64,000 nucleotides of DNA, taken from contig NZ_CP022219.1 in the NCBI RefSeq assembly GCF_004114915.1, positions 6,416,501 to 6,480,500 of the forward strand, in the 5' to 3' direction. Below, in pieces: positions 48,149 to 56,594 of the stretch. Numbering within the stretch: position 1 is the first letter of the stretch; every line of letters begins with the position of its first letter. The DNA is from Bradyrhizobium guangxiense (lineage in GTDB: Bacteria; Pseudomonadota; Alphaproteobacteria; Rhizobiales; Xanthobacteraceae). A program made the translations under genes and the position numbers. Under the pieces are notes generated by a model. That model worked only from the letters and a program-made list of their open reading frames with translations. It searched no databases and was not told the origin of the DNA.

Positions 48149-48244
48149 GTCATTCCGGGGCGCGCGAAGCGCGAACCCGGAATCTCGATATGTTAGGACT
48201 CATCTCTGGGTCCCGGGTTCGCGCTACGCGCGCCCCGGGACGAC
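48149..48244. repeat. Palindromic repeat, GTCATTCCGGGG family
   Basis: Opens GTCATTCCGGGGCGCGCGAA and closes CGCGCGCCCCGGGACGACGG, with inner CCCGGAATCTCG and GGGTCCCGGGTTCG. It separates two same-strand acyl-CoA dehydrogenase genes in the same way as the copy at 111-213. Confidence 0.88.
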
Positions 48245-48249
48245 GGTCA

Positions 48250-49386
48250 TCACAATCCCATCTGCCGGCTGGCCAGATCCTTCATGATCTCCTCGGTGCC
48301 GCCGCCGATGGCGTTGACCTTGACCTCGCGGTAGATGCGCTCGGCCTTGATGCCGCGCATGAAGCCAGCGCCGCCGAAGATCTGCACGGCTTCCGAGGCA
48401 CAGAACGCCATGGTCTGCGTCGCCTGGTTCTTCATCATGCAGATGTCGGCGACCGGGCTCTCGCCCTGCCCGAGCCGCCAGGCCAGCATTTCCAGCATCG
48501 CCTGGCTGGCTGCGACCTTCTGGGCCATGTCGACGATCTTGTGACGGATGACCTGGTGCTGCGCGAGCGGCTTGCCGAAGGTCTTGCGCTCCCTGGCGTA
48601 GGCGATCGCCTCATCGAGGCAGACCCGGGCGAAGGCGGTGCAGCCTGCCGCCATGCCCATGCGCTCGCTGTTGAAGTTCTGCATGATGATCTTGAAGCCT
48701 TGGCCCTCCTCGCCGATCAGGTTTCCGGCCGGCACGCGGCATTGGTCGAAATGCAGCGTCGCGGTGTCGGAGGCCCACCAGCCCATCTTCTTCAGCTTGG
48801 TGCGCGACAGGCCGGGCGTGTCGCCCTCGATCAGCAGCAGGCTGACGCCGCCGGCGCCCTCGCCGCCCGTACGCACGGCGACAGTCAGATAGTCGGCGCG
48901 CATCCCTGAGGTGATGAAGGTCTTCTCGCCACTCACGACGTAGTGATCGCCGTCGCGCGGCGCCCTCGTGCGGAGGTTCGCAACGTCGGAGCCGCCGCCC
49001 GGCTCGGTGATGGCGAGCGCGGAGATCTTCTCGCCGGCCAACACCTGCGGCAGCACGCGCGCCTTCACCTCGGGACGCGCCGCGCGCGCGATCGGCGGCG
49101 AGCCGATGGTGTGGCTCATCAGGCTGGCGCTGATGCCGCCCGCTCCCGCCTGCGCCAGCTCCTGGCTTGCGACGATCTTCATGAACTGGTCGGCGGCGAC
49201 CCCGCCATATTCCTCGGGGAATCCGAGACCCAACAGCCCGATCTCGGCCGCCTTGCGATAGAGCTCGCGCGGGAATTCGCCGGCTTCGTCCCACTCATGG
49301 GCGAACGGGACGATCTCCTTCTCAACGAAGCGGCGCATCACGTCGCGAAACGCGTCGTGCTCGGCGGTATAGAACGGGCTTTTCAT
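48250..49386 (-). CDS. Acyl-CoA dehydrogenase family protein (IVD/LCAD-like catalytic site)
   Basis: A 378-residue enzyme with MKSPFYTAEHDAFRDVMRRF at the start. Signatures include ALAITEPGGGSDVANLRTRA and YVVSGEKTFITSGMRADYLT. The late site reads IGGGTEEIM without the usual Glu, while FNSERMGMAAGC offers the base where isovaleryl-CoA dehydrogenase has its active Glu. The C-terminus FGGAGFMRGIKAERIYREVK is typical. The start at 49386 fits GAGG 11 bases upstream; MCAM three codons earlier would have it too close. It is divergent from the CoA ligase gene at 49655, so a shared control region is likely. Confidence 0.93.
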   Translation of the reverse strand: MKSPFYTAEHDAFRDVMRRFVEKEIVPFAHEWDEAGEFPRELYRKAAEIGLLGLGFPEEYGGVAADQFMKIVASQELAQAGAGGISASLMSHTIGSPPIARAARPEVKARVLPQVLAGEKISALAITEPGGGSDVANLRTRAPRDGDHYVVSGEKTFITSGMRADYLTVAVRTGGEGAGGVSLLLIEGDTPGLSRTKLKKMGWWASDTATLHFDQCRVPAGNLIGEEGQGFKIIMQNFNSERMGMAAGCTAFARVCLDEAIAYARERKTFGKPLAQHQVIRHKIVDMAQKVAASQAMLEMLAWRLGQGESPVADICMMKNQATQTMAFCASEAVQIFGGAGFMRGIKAERIYREVKVNAIGGGTEEIMKDLASRQMGL

Positions 49387-49654
49387 CGCACACATGCCTC
49401 GTGGACGGATTCGTCGCGGCAACCATGGCCGGAACCTGGGCGGCCCACTTGCGCGGAGTGGCTGATCGGCGCGGACGATCCGGCCGACGCAGCAAGCTAG
49501 CAACTCAACGCAAGACGATTTTCACCGCTCGCAGGCCAACTCTGACGAAAAAAAACGTTGCTGCACAGACTCCGGCGGGCCCCCAGGGCCACGCCGGGCA
49601 TAGTGCGCGAGCAGCAAGACAGCGGGCGGCACAAGACCGCCGAGGGAGGAATTT

Positions 49655-51205
49655 TTGGCCGTTCGCTACTACGACTGGATCGTCCATCATGGCCGACGTA
49701 CGCCGAACAAGATCGCGCTGATCGACCTCGCAAGCGAGCGACGCCTGACCTATTCGCAGCTCGACGCCCGCGTCTCGCGCCTCGCCTCCTTCCTGCGTCA
49801 CACGCTGAATGTCTCACGCGGCGACCGTGTCGCGGTGCTGGCGCTGAACACGACCGATACGCTGGAGGTGCAGTTCGCCTGCGGCCGGCTGGGCGCCATC
49901 TTCGTGCCGCTGAACCCCCGCCTCGCCGTACCCGAGCTTCAGTTCATCACCGCCGATTGCGCGCCCAAGGTGATGATCCACGACGCCGACCTGGCGGAAA
50001 CCGCGCTGAGCGTCGCTAAGCTCTGCGGCATCGCAACCAGCCTGCTGCTTGGACCCGGCGGGTCCTATGAGGCCGGCATCGCCGGCGCAAGACCGCTGGC
50101 GCGCGCCGAGCAGGTCACGCTCGATGACGTCTCGACCATCATGTACACGTCAGGCACGACGGGCCATCCCAAGGGCGCGACCATCACCCATGGCATGACG
50201 TTCTGGAATTGCGTCAATCTCGGCGGCCCCGCCTGCATCGGGCCCTCCTCGGTCCTGCTCACCGTGCTGCCGCTGTTCCATACCGGCGGGCTCAACTGCT
50301 ACACCAATCCGGTGCTGCATGCCGGCGGCACCGTGATGATCATGCGCGCCTTCGATCCCGGCACCGCGCTCGGCCTGATCAACGATCCCGCGCAGGGCAT
50401 CAACGTGTTCTTCGGGGTGCCGGCGATCTACCAGTTCATGGCGCAACACCCCGCCTTCGCGACGACGGATCTCAGCCGGCTGATCGTCGGCGGGGTCGGC
50501 GGCGCTCCGATGCCGGTCCCGCTGCTGAAGGTCTGGGAGGCGCGCGGCGTCGCGCTGCAGCAGGGTTACGGCATGACGGAGACCTCGCCGGCCGTGCTGG
50601 TGCTCGATCGCGAGGATGCAGCGCGCAAGGCCGGCTCCGCCGGCAAGCCGGTGCTGCATACCGAAGTGCGCATCGTGCGCCCCGACGGCAGCGATGCCGA
50701 TGTCGGCGAGCTTGGCGAGCTCTGGGTCAAGGGACCCAACATCACGCCGGGCTATTGGAACAGGCCGGAGGCAAACAAGACCTCCTTCACCGACGGCTGG
50801 CTGCATACGGGCGACGCCACGCGCGTCGACGAGGAAGGCTTTTACTACATCGTCGATCGCTGGAAGGACATGTACATTTCCGGCGGCGAGAACGTCTATC
50901 CGGCCGAGGTGGAGAACGTCCTGCACCAGCTCGCGGCCGTCGCGGAAGCCGCCGTGATCGGCATTCCCGATCCGCAATGGGGCGAGGTCGGCCTTGCCAT
51001 CCTTGCGGTCAAGCCGGGCCAGAAGCTGACCGAGGCCGATGTCTTTGCACATTGCTCGGCCAATCTGGCGCGCTTCAAATGCCCGCGCCAGATCCGCTTC
51101 GTCGACGCGCTGCCGCGCAACGCCACCGGCAAGATCCACAAGCCGACGCTGCGGAAGGATTTCTCGATCGCTTCCGAGGTCGACAAGAAAGTTGCCAATG
51201 CCTGA
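49655..51205 (+). CDS. Acyl-CoA synthetase (AMP-forming)
   Basis: A 516-residue ANL-superfamily ligase. Motifs: TSGTTGHPKG (165-174), GYGMTETSPAVLVLDRED, LHTGDATRVDEEGFYYIVDR, DMYISGGENVYPAEVENVL and the C-terminal PRNATGKIHKPTLRKD. It starts at TTG after GAGGGAGGA. The closest types are medium- or long-chain fatty acyl-CoA and cinnamoyl-like ligases. Divergent from the dehydrogenase at 48250 and followed by a binding protein gene, it would supply acyl-CoA for the oxidising enzymes. A terminator lies just after its stop. Confidence 0.94.
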   Translation: MAVRYYDWIVHHGRRTPNKIALIDLASERRLTYSQLDARVSRLASFLRHTLNVSRGDRVAVLALNTTDTLEVQFACGRLGAIFVPLNPRLAVPELQFITADCAPKVMIHDADLAETALSVAKLCGIATSLLLGPGGSYEAGIAGARPLARAEQVTLDDVSTIMYTSGTTGHPKGATITHGMTFWNCVNLGGPACIGPSSVLLTVLPLFHTGGLNCYTNPVLHAGGTVMIMRAFDPGTALGLINDPAQGINVFFGVPAIYQFMAQHPAFATTDLSRLIVGGVGGAPMPVPLLKVWEARGVALQQGYGMTETSPAVLVLDREDAARKAGSAGKPVLHTEVRIVRPDGSDADVGELGELWVKGPNITPGYWNRPEANKTSFTDGWLHTGDATRVDEEGFYYIVDRWKDMYISGGENVYPAEVENVLHQLAAVAEAAVIGIPDPQWGEVGLAILAVKPGQKLTEADVFAHCSANLARFKCPRQIRFVDALPRNATGKIHKPTLRKDFSIASEVDKKVANA

Positions 51206-51210
51206 CCAGA

Positions 51211-51238
51211 GCGCCCCTCGCGGGCGCCTTTCTTTTTG
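51211..51238 (+). terminator. Rho-independent terminator after the CoA ligase gene
   Basis: GCGCCC-CTCGC-GGGCGC makes a 6-base stem with a 5-base loop, followed by CTTTCTTTTT. It starts 5 bases after the ligase stop codon and ends about 40 bases before the binding protein start, suggesting separate or attenuated expression. Confidence 0.75.
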
Positions 51239-51278
51239 AAGTGCCTGCCCAACCCAGAAGAAAACCCAAGGAATTTCC

Positions 51279-52502
51279 ATGAAGAACAAGAAACTCGTTC
51301 TGCTCGCCGCCGCGGCGGCCCTGACCTTGCTCTCCGTCCAAGGCGCCTCTGCGCAGAAGAAATACGACACCGGGGCCAGCGACACCGAGATCAAGATCGG
51401 CAATGTCGAGGCCTATTCCGGCCCCGCTTCCGCCTACGGCATCATCGGCAAGACCGAGGAGGCCTATTTCAAGATGATCAACGACCAGGGCGGCATCAAC
51501 GGCCGCAAGATCAACTGGATCTCCTACGACGACGGCTATTCGCCGCCCAAGACCGTGGAGCAGGTCCGCAAGCTGATCGAGAGCGACGAAGTGTTCCTGG
51601 TCTTCAACGCGCTGGGCACCCCGACCCAGACCGCCGTGCAGAAATATCACAATTCGAAGAAGGTGCCGCAGCTCTTCCTCGCCACCGGCGCCAGCAAGTG
51701 GAACGACCCGAAAGGCTTCCCCTGGACCATGGGCTTCCAGCCGAGCTACCGCGTCGAGGCGCGGATCTTCGCGAAGTACATCCTGCAGGCCAAGCCCGAC
51801 GCCAAGGTCGCGATCTTCTATGCCAATGACGATTTCGGCAAAGACTACGTCGCCGGCATCAAGGAGATCTTCGGCGACAAGGCCTCTTCCCTGATCGTCG
51901 CGGAAGAGAGCTACGAGACCACCGAGCCGTCGATCGACTCGCACATCGTCAAGCTGAAGGGCACCGGCGCCAATGTCTTCGTCAACATCTCGACGCCGAA
52001 ATTCGCCGCCCAGGCGATCAAGAAGATCGCCGAGCTCGAATGGAAGCCGATGCATGTCATGACCGACGTATCGATCTCGATCGGCGCCGTGATGAAGCCG
52101 GCAGGCCTCGATGCATCCGAAGGCGTGCTGTCGGCGACCTATCTGAAGGACGCATCCGACCCGCAGTGGAAGGACGACGAGGGCATGAAGAAGTTTCTCG
52201 CCTTCGTCGACAAATACATGCCGGGCGCCAACGTCTCCGACACCAACCTCGTCTACGGCTATGCCGCAGCGCAGACCATGGTGCAGACGCTGAAGCAGTG
52301 CGGGGACAATCTGACGCGGGAGAACGTGATGAAGCAGGCCGCCAGCCTGAAGGACTTCACGCCCGATACGCTGATCCCCGGCATCAAGATCAATACCGGC
52401 GCCAACGACTTCGCGCCGATCGAGCAGCTCAAGATGATCCGCTTCAAGGGCGGCCAGTGGGAGCTGTTCGGCGATATCATCAGCGCCGAAACCGGGGGTT
52501 GA
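51279..52502 (+). CDS. ABC transporter substrate-binding protein (branched-chain amino acid/amide type)
   Basis: A 407-residue periplasmic protein of the Peripla_BP_6 type. A signal peptide covers about residues 1-25 (LVLLAAAAALTLLSVQGASAQ). The mature start IKIGNVEAYSGPASAYGIIG, MINDQGGINGRKINWISYDD and EQVRKLIESDEVFLVFNALG are the family pattern, with IFYANDDFGKDYVAGIKEIF in the second lobe. No permease or ATPase gene is adjacent. It follows the CoA ligase, and may supply the solute that the ligase activates. Confidence 0.93.
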   Translation: MKNKKLVLLAAAAALTLLSVQGASAQKKYDTGASDTEIKIGNVEAYSGPASAYGIIGKTEEAYFKMINDQGGINGRKINWISYDDGYSPPKTVEQVRKLIESDEVFLVFNALGTPTQTAVQKYHNSKKVPQLFLATGASKWNDPKGFPWTMGFQPSYRVEARIFAKYILQAKPDAKVAIFYANDDFGKDYVAGIKEIFGDKASSLIVAEESYETTEPSIDSHIVKLKGTGANVFVNISTPKFAAQAIKKIAELEWKPMHVMTDVSISIGAVMKPAGLDASEGVLSATYLKDASDPQWKDDEGMKKFLAFVDKYMPGANVSDTNLVYGYAAAQTMVQTLKQCGDNLTRENVMKQAASLKDFTPDTLIPGIKINTGANDFAPIEQLKMIRFKGGQWELFGDIISAETGG

Positions 52503-52532
52503 CGCGCCGTCCAGCCGCGCGACGAGATGTCG

Positions 52533-52562
52533 AATGGCGGCCGAGAGGCCGCCATTCTCTTG
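52533..52562. terminator. Hairpin between convergent genes, likely bidirectional terminator
   Basis: AATGGCGGCC-GAGA-GGCCGCCATT is a perfect 10-base stem with a GAGA tetraloop, between the binding protein stop (52502) and the XRE gene stop (52574). The plus-strand trailer CTCTTGTCT is only moderately T-rich, so the hairpin is sure but its efficiency is not. Confidence 0.7.
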
Positions 52563-52573
52563 TCTGTCGCAGG

Positions 52574-53344
52574 CTATAGCGTCAAGAACAGCGCAAAAGG
52601 CTCTTCTACCGTGCGGCGCAGGTGCTTTCGATACAGGGCATGATTGGCGTCGTCGGGCGCGACCCGTCCCAGCGAAGGCTGCGGGACGTTCCTGAGCGGC
52701 ACATAGGCGATCGGCGCCGCGATCGGCGTGAGCTGCGAGCCGGGACCAGCGCGCAGTGTCGAGATGATGCCGTACATCTCGCCGGACACCGTCGGCCGCG
52801 ACACCGTGATGACGCGATGCTGGCCGTGCTTGATGATGACGAGGTAGATGAAGCCGGACTGATGGGGCACCGCGACCTCGCCGGTATGCTCGTAGGCAGC
52901 ATCGGTCCGGTCGCCCTCGCGGAAGACCAGCGAGGAGACCTTCGGCTCCCAAACGATCTCGGTGCGGTAGGCGAAGATCGCGTCCTTGTCGCCGAACGAC
53001 GGCCGCAACGTGATGTAGACGTCCTCGAGCCAGGTCACGGCGCGATGCGCATAGGAGCCGAGACTGTCGGGAGCGACATCGTTGGCGGCCTGAGGCGCCG
53101 CCACGACGGGGGTTTTGCGCAAGGAGACGCCCAGCGCCTGCTCAAGCCGGACCGTCGTCGCCAGCGTGAACGGCCGACGCCCGCCGAGCACTTTCTCCAG
53201 TGTCGACAGGCTGATCTTGGCCTGCTCGGCCAGCGCCTGCCGGGAGATCCGGCGCCTCGCAAGCTCCTCGCGAATGGTCTCGGCGATCTCGCGACTCTGC
53301 TCGTCCGAAAGCTGCTTGTCGTTCAGTTTGTCCTGCATCCGCAT
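52574..53344 (-). CDS. XRE-type helix-turn-helix regulator with large C-terminal domain
   Basis: A 256-residue protein. Residues about 19-75 form the HTH: RRRISRQALAEQAKISLSTL and VLGGRRPFTLATTVRLEQAL. The C-terminal part of about 160 residues (HRAVTWLEDVYITLRPSFGD, VSSLVFREGDRTDAAYEHTG, GFIYLVIIKHGQHRVITVSR) is a predicted beta-rich domain that I cannot name, probably a ligand sensor. AGCAGGG before the ATG supports the start at 53344. Its start is 187 bases from the divergent sortase-substrate gene, so it is the obvious candidate for controlling the sortase pair. Confidence 0.85.
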   Translation of the reverse strand: MRMQDKLNDKQLSDEQSREIAETIREELARRRISRQALAEQAKISLSTLEKVLGGRRPFTLATTVRLEQALGVSLRKTPVVAAPQAANDVAPDSLGSYAHRAVTWLEDVYITLRPSFGDKDAIFAYRTEIVWEPKVSSLVFREGDRTDAAYEHTGEVAVPHQSGFIYLVIIKHGQHRVITVSRPTVSGEMYGIISTLRAGPGSQLTPIAAPIAYVPLRNVPQPSLGRVAPDDANHALYRKHLRRTVEEPFALFLTL

Positions 53345-53531
53345 CGCTAGCCCTGCTCCGGCACGCCCATTCTAGCAGGCCGGACAAACCAGCACAAAAC
53401 CGCACATGACCGCCCCGGCTGCGGCGCGCCCGGCCAGCCGTGGCGGAACATTGCCGATCATTCTGCTCGCGAAATCAGCCCCTTCCGGCGAATGCTCAGA
53501 GCCAGCAAACGTCCCTCCGGGAGCTGGCCAA
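53345..53531. promoter_or_regulatory. Divergent control region of the XRE gene and the sortase system
   Basis: 187 bases between two divergent starts. It must carry both promoters. I can point to GGGAG 9 bases before ATG 53532, but not to a clear palindrome or a convincing -35/-10 pair. An operator for the XRE protein would be expected here. Confidence 0.4.
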
Positions 53532-55796
53532 ATGAACACCTACGACACAGCCGACAACGACGAGCACCCCATGTTGAGCCGGCTGATCAAGCTCGGATTG
53601 TTTCTTCTCGCGCAGGGCATCGCGGTGATGCTGATGGCCTTCGTGGCCCTGCTCGTCAGCTTCGGGACGAGCTGGTCGGCAACGACCGAGCAGGCCGGTC
53701 TGCTCCAGCCCGGCGATGCCCGGTCCGGTACGCTGCTTCTGAAGGAAGATGGCGCCGTCATCGAGGCGATCCGCCTCGGTATCGACGTCGACATCACGGT
53801 CTCCGGCCCGACGCTGCGCGCCCGGGTCACTCAGGTCTTCCGCAATCCGAGCAAGGATTGGGTCGAGGCAACCTATGTCTATCCGCTTGCGACCGGCGGC
53901 GCGGTCGATACGCTGAAGATGGTGGTCGGCGACCGCGTCATCGTCGGAGACATCAAGGAGCGGCAGCAGGCGCGCATAATCTACGAAGAGGCGCGCCGCG
54001 CCGGCCAGAAGGCCGCGCTCACCGAGCAGGAACGCCCGAATATCTTCACCAATTCGGTGGCCAATATCGGTCCCGGCGAAACCGTGCTGGTGCAGATCGA
54101 ATATCAGGAGCCGGTGCATCAATCCGGCAATGAATATTCGCTCCGCCTGCCGCTGGTGGTCGGACCGCGCTACAACCCGGTGCCGATCGTCCAGAGCGTC
54201 GATTTCCGCAAGGATGGATCGGGCTGGGGCGCGGCGACCTCGGATCCGGTGCCGGACCGTGACCGCATCTCGCCGCCCGTGCTGGACCCTGCCAAGGCTG
54301 CCCCGATCAATCCGACCAGCATCACGGTGCGCCTGAAGGCCGGCTTCGCGCTTGGCGAGGTCAAGAGCCACCATCACAAGGTCAAGATCGAGAGTCCGGA
54401 CAGCGCGACACGCGTCGTCACTCTCGCCGACGGCGCTGTCCCAGCCGACCGCGACTTCGAGCTGACCTGGCAGCCCGCCGCCGACAAGGCGCCAACGGTC
54501 GGCCTGTTCCGCGAACATGTCGGCGATGCCGACTACCTTCTCGCGTTCGTCACCCCGCCCAGCGCCGAGCAGGCGATGCAAAAGCCGCTGCCGCGTGAGG
54601 TGGTGTTCGTGATCGACAATTCGGGGTCGATGGGCGGCACGTCGATGATCCAGGCCAAGGCGAGCCTCACTTACGCGCTCTCTCGGCTTCAGCCGGCCGA
54701 TCGCTTCAATGTCATTCGCTTCGACGACACGATGGACATGCTGTTCCCCGCCGCCGTGCCGGCAGATGCTGCGCATATCGGCGAGGCGACCTCCTTCGTG
54801 AGCGCGCTACAGGCGCGCGGCGGCACCGAGATGGTGCCGGCGATGCGCGCCGCACTGGCCGACAAGCTCGGCGAGAGCGGCATGGTTCGCCAGGTCGTCT
54901 TCCTGACCGATGGCGCAATCGGCAACGAGCAGCAATTGTTCGAAACCATCACGGCGATGCGCGGCCGCTCGCGCATTTTCATGGTCGGCATCGGATCGGC
55001 GCCCAACACCTATCTGATGACACGCGCCGCCGAGCTCGGCCGTGGAGCCTTCACCCATATCGGCTCCGTCGAGCAGGTGGAGGAGCGCATGCGCGGCTTG
55101 TTCGCCAAGCTCGAAAACCCGGCCGTGACCGGCCTCACCGCGAAGTTCTCCGAAGCCAAGGCTGACGTCACCCCAGCGATCATCCCCGACGTCTATCGCG
55201 ACGAGCCGCTGGTGCTTGTGGCAAGGCTCGACCAGCTCGCAGGCTCGCTCGAGATCAAAGGACGCGTCGGCGACCGTCCATGGTCGGTGACGCTGCCGCT
55301 GCAAAGGACCGCCGAGGGCAAGGGCCTGTCGAAGCTCTGGGCCAAGCGCAAGATCGGTGACGCCGAAGTGGCGCGTGCCATGCGGGAGCTCGCGCCCGAG
55401 GAGGCCGACAAGGCGATCCTGGCGCTGGCGCTTGAGCATCAGATCGTCACGCGCCTGACCAGCCTCGTGGCGGTCGACAAGACGCCGAGCCGCCCCGAAG
55501 GCGCGCCGCTCAAGCTCAGCGAATTGCCGATCAACCTGCCGGCCGGCTGGGATTTCGAGAAGGTGTTCGGCGAACGGCCGCATCTGACGCCGACACAGCT
55601 GCGCGAACGCCATGCCGACGCGCGCAACGAGCCGGCGACGCGACGGCCGACGCCCGCTGCAGCCGATGCGATCCGTCTGCCCAAGACGGCGACCTCGGCC
55701 GAGCTGAGGATGATGGCGGGCCTGGTCCTTATCGCGCTCGCCCTGATCCTGTTCGTGTTCAACCGGCGTCAGCCTTTGCTCACTGACGCCGCTTGA
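53532..55796 (+). CDS. VIT and vWA domain sortase-substrate protein (marine proteobacterial sortase target type)
   Basis: A 754-residue surface protein. A membrane segment near residues 18-45 (FLLAQGIAVMLMAFVALLVS) serves as signal or anchor. The VIT domain follows at about 75-200 (VTQVFRNPSKDWVEATYVYP, IKERQQARIIYEEARRAG). The vWA domain has an intact MIDAS, D362-N-S364-G-S366 in VVFVIDNSGSMGG, and later VVFLTDGAIG. The C-terminus carries L716-P-K-T-A-T, then a hydrophobic segment (AGLVLIALALILFVFN) and Arg-Arg, i.e. a complete sorting signal. The sortase gene follows. This is the arrangement named marine proteobacterial sortase target. The function of the anchored protein, probably adhesion or metal-dependent binding, is unknown. 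GGGAG precedes the start. Confidence 0.93.
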   Translation: MNTYDTADNDEHPMLSRLIKLGLFLLAQGIAVMLMAFVALLVSFGTSWSATTEQAGLLQPGDARSGTLLLKEDGAVIEAIRLGIDVDITVSGPTLRARVTQVFRNPSKDWVEATYVYPLATGGAVDTLKMVVGDRVIVGDIKERQQARIIYEEARRAGQKAALTEQERPNIFTNSVANIGPGETVLVQIEYQEPVHQSGNEYSLRLPLVVGPRYNPVPIVQSVDFRKDGSGWGAATSDPVPDRDRISPPVLDPAKAAPINPTSITVRLKAGFALGEVKSHHHKVKIESPDSATRVVTLADGAVPADRDFELTWQPAADKAPTVGLFREHVGDADYLLAFVTPPSAEQAMQKPLPREVVFVIDNSGSMGGTSMIQAKASLTYALSRLQPADRFNVIRFDDTMDMLFPAAVPADAAHIGEATSFVSALQARGGTEMVPAMRAALADKLGESGMVRQVVFLTDGAIGNEQQLFETITAMRGRSRIFMVGIGSAPNTYLMTRAAELGRGAFTHIGSVEQVEERMRGLFAKLENPAVTGLTAKFSEAKADVTPAIIPDVYRDEPLVLVARLDQLAGSLEIKGRVGDRPWSVTLPLQRTAEGKGLSKLWAKRKIGDAEVARAMRELAPEEADKAILALALEHQIVTRLTSLVAVDKTPSRPEGAPLKLSELPINLPAGWDFEKVFGERPHLTPTQLRERHADARNEPATRRPTPAAADAIRLPKTATSAELRMMAGLVLIALALILFVFNRRQPLLTDAA

Positions 55797-55823
55797 GAGA
55801 GGAGCCCCCCAACTCCTCTGTTA

Positions 55824-55871
55824 GCGCGCGCGGCTGCCCGTCCCGCAAAAACGGCCGCGCGCGCCTTTTTT
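55824..55871 (+). terminator. Strong hairpin with T-run between sortase substrate and sortase
   Basis: GCGCGCGCGGC (55824-55834) pairs perfectly with GCCGCGCGCGC (55854-55864), loop 19 bases, followed by C and six T residues. It lies between the substrate stop (55796) and the sortase start (55885). A smaller hairpin, AGAGGAG with CTCCTCT (about 55798-55818), precedes it. As an internal terminator it would let only part of the transcripts reach the sortase gene. Confidence 0.8.
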
Positions 55872-55884
55872 CAAGGTCATTGCA

Positions 55885-56451
55885 ATGCCCCGCCTCGTCT
55901 CTCCTCTGGCTCTCGCGCTTGTCGGCTTCCTCTTGTTCGGCGACGGCGCCTACATCCACGCCAAGGCCTGGCTGACGCAGGTGCTGCTGGAGCAGGCGTT
56001 CGACCGAAGCATTGCGACGGGCCAACCGGTCAAGCCGTGGTCCTGGGCCGACACCTGGCCGGTTGCGCGGATCGAGGTCAAGCGGATCGGCGCCAGCGCC
56101 ATCGTGCTGGAAGGCGCGAGCGGACAGGCGCTTGCTTTCGGACCCGGCCACATCCAGCACACGGCCGATGCAGGCGAACGCGGGATAGCCGTCTATGCCG
56201 CGCATCGCGATACGCATTTCCGCTTCCTGCAGAATGTCGCCATCGGCGACGTCATCGACATCACACGAAGTGACGGCCGACATTTTCGCTATCGCGCGGA
56301 TTCCTCGGCCGTGGTTCGTTTCGATGCATCGGGGATCGACGCCACGGCACGAGATTTCGAGCTCGTTCTCGCGACCTGCTGGCCATTCGATGCCGTCACT
56401 CCCGGACCCGAGCGCTACATCCTGCACGCGACATTGATCGGCACCGACTAG
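55885..56451 (+). CDS. Class GN-type sortase
   Basis: A 188-residue transpeptidase anchored by one N-terminal membrane segment (LALALVGFLLFGDGAYIHAK). The catalytic triad is complete: His107 in VYAAHRDTHFRFL, Cys165 in VLATCWPFDAV and Arg177 in GPERYILHA. The TCWPF context is typical of Gram-negative class GN sortases; Gram-positive ones usually read TLxTC. It should cleave the LPKTA signal of the preceding protein and link it to an acceptor that in Gram-negative bacteria is not well defined. No ribosome site is obvious; CAAGGTCATTGCA precedes the ATG. A strong terminator lies 14 bases upstream. Confidence 0.93.
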   Translation: MPRLVSPLALALVGFLLFGDGAYIHAKAWLTQVLLEQAFDRSIATGQPVKPWSWADTWPVARIEVKRIGASAIVLEGASGQALAFGPGHIQHTADAGERGIAVYAAHRDTHFRFLQNVAIGDVIDITRSDGRHFRYRADSSAVVRFDASGIDATARDFELVLATCWPFDAVTPGPERYILHATLIGTD

Positions 56452-56594
56452 TAGGTCGCCCACCGGGCCGACACGCACCGATGCACACTTCATTCCACCA
56501 CACGGCATACCACGCACGCGGTTGCCACTTCGAAAGACTCGCCATAGAACAGAGTGACGCGCCACCAAACAAGAACAACAGGTGAGGTCACGCC

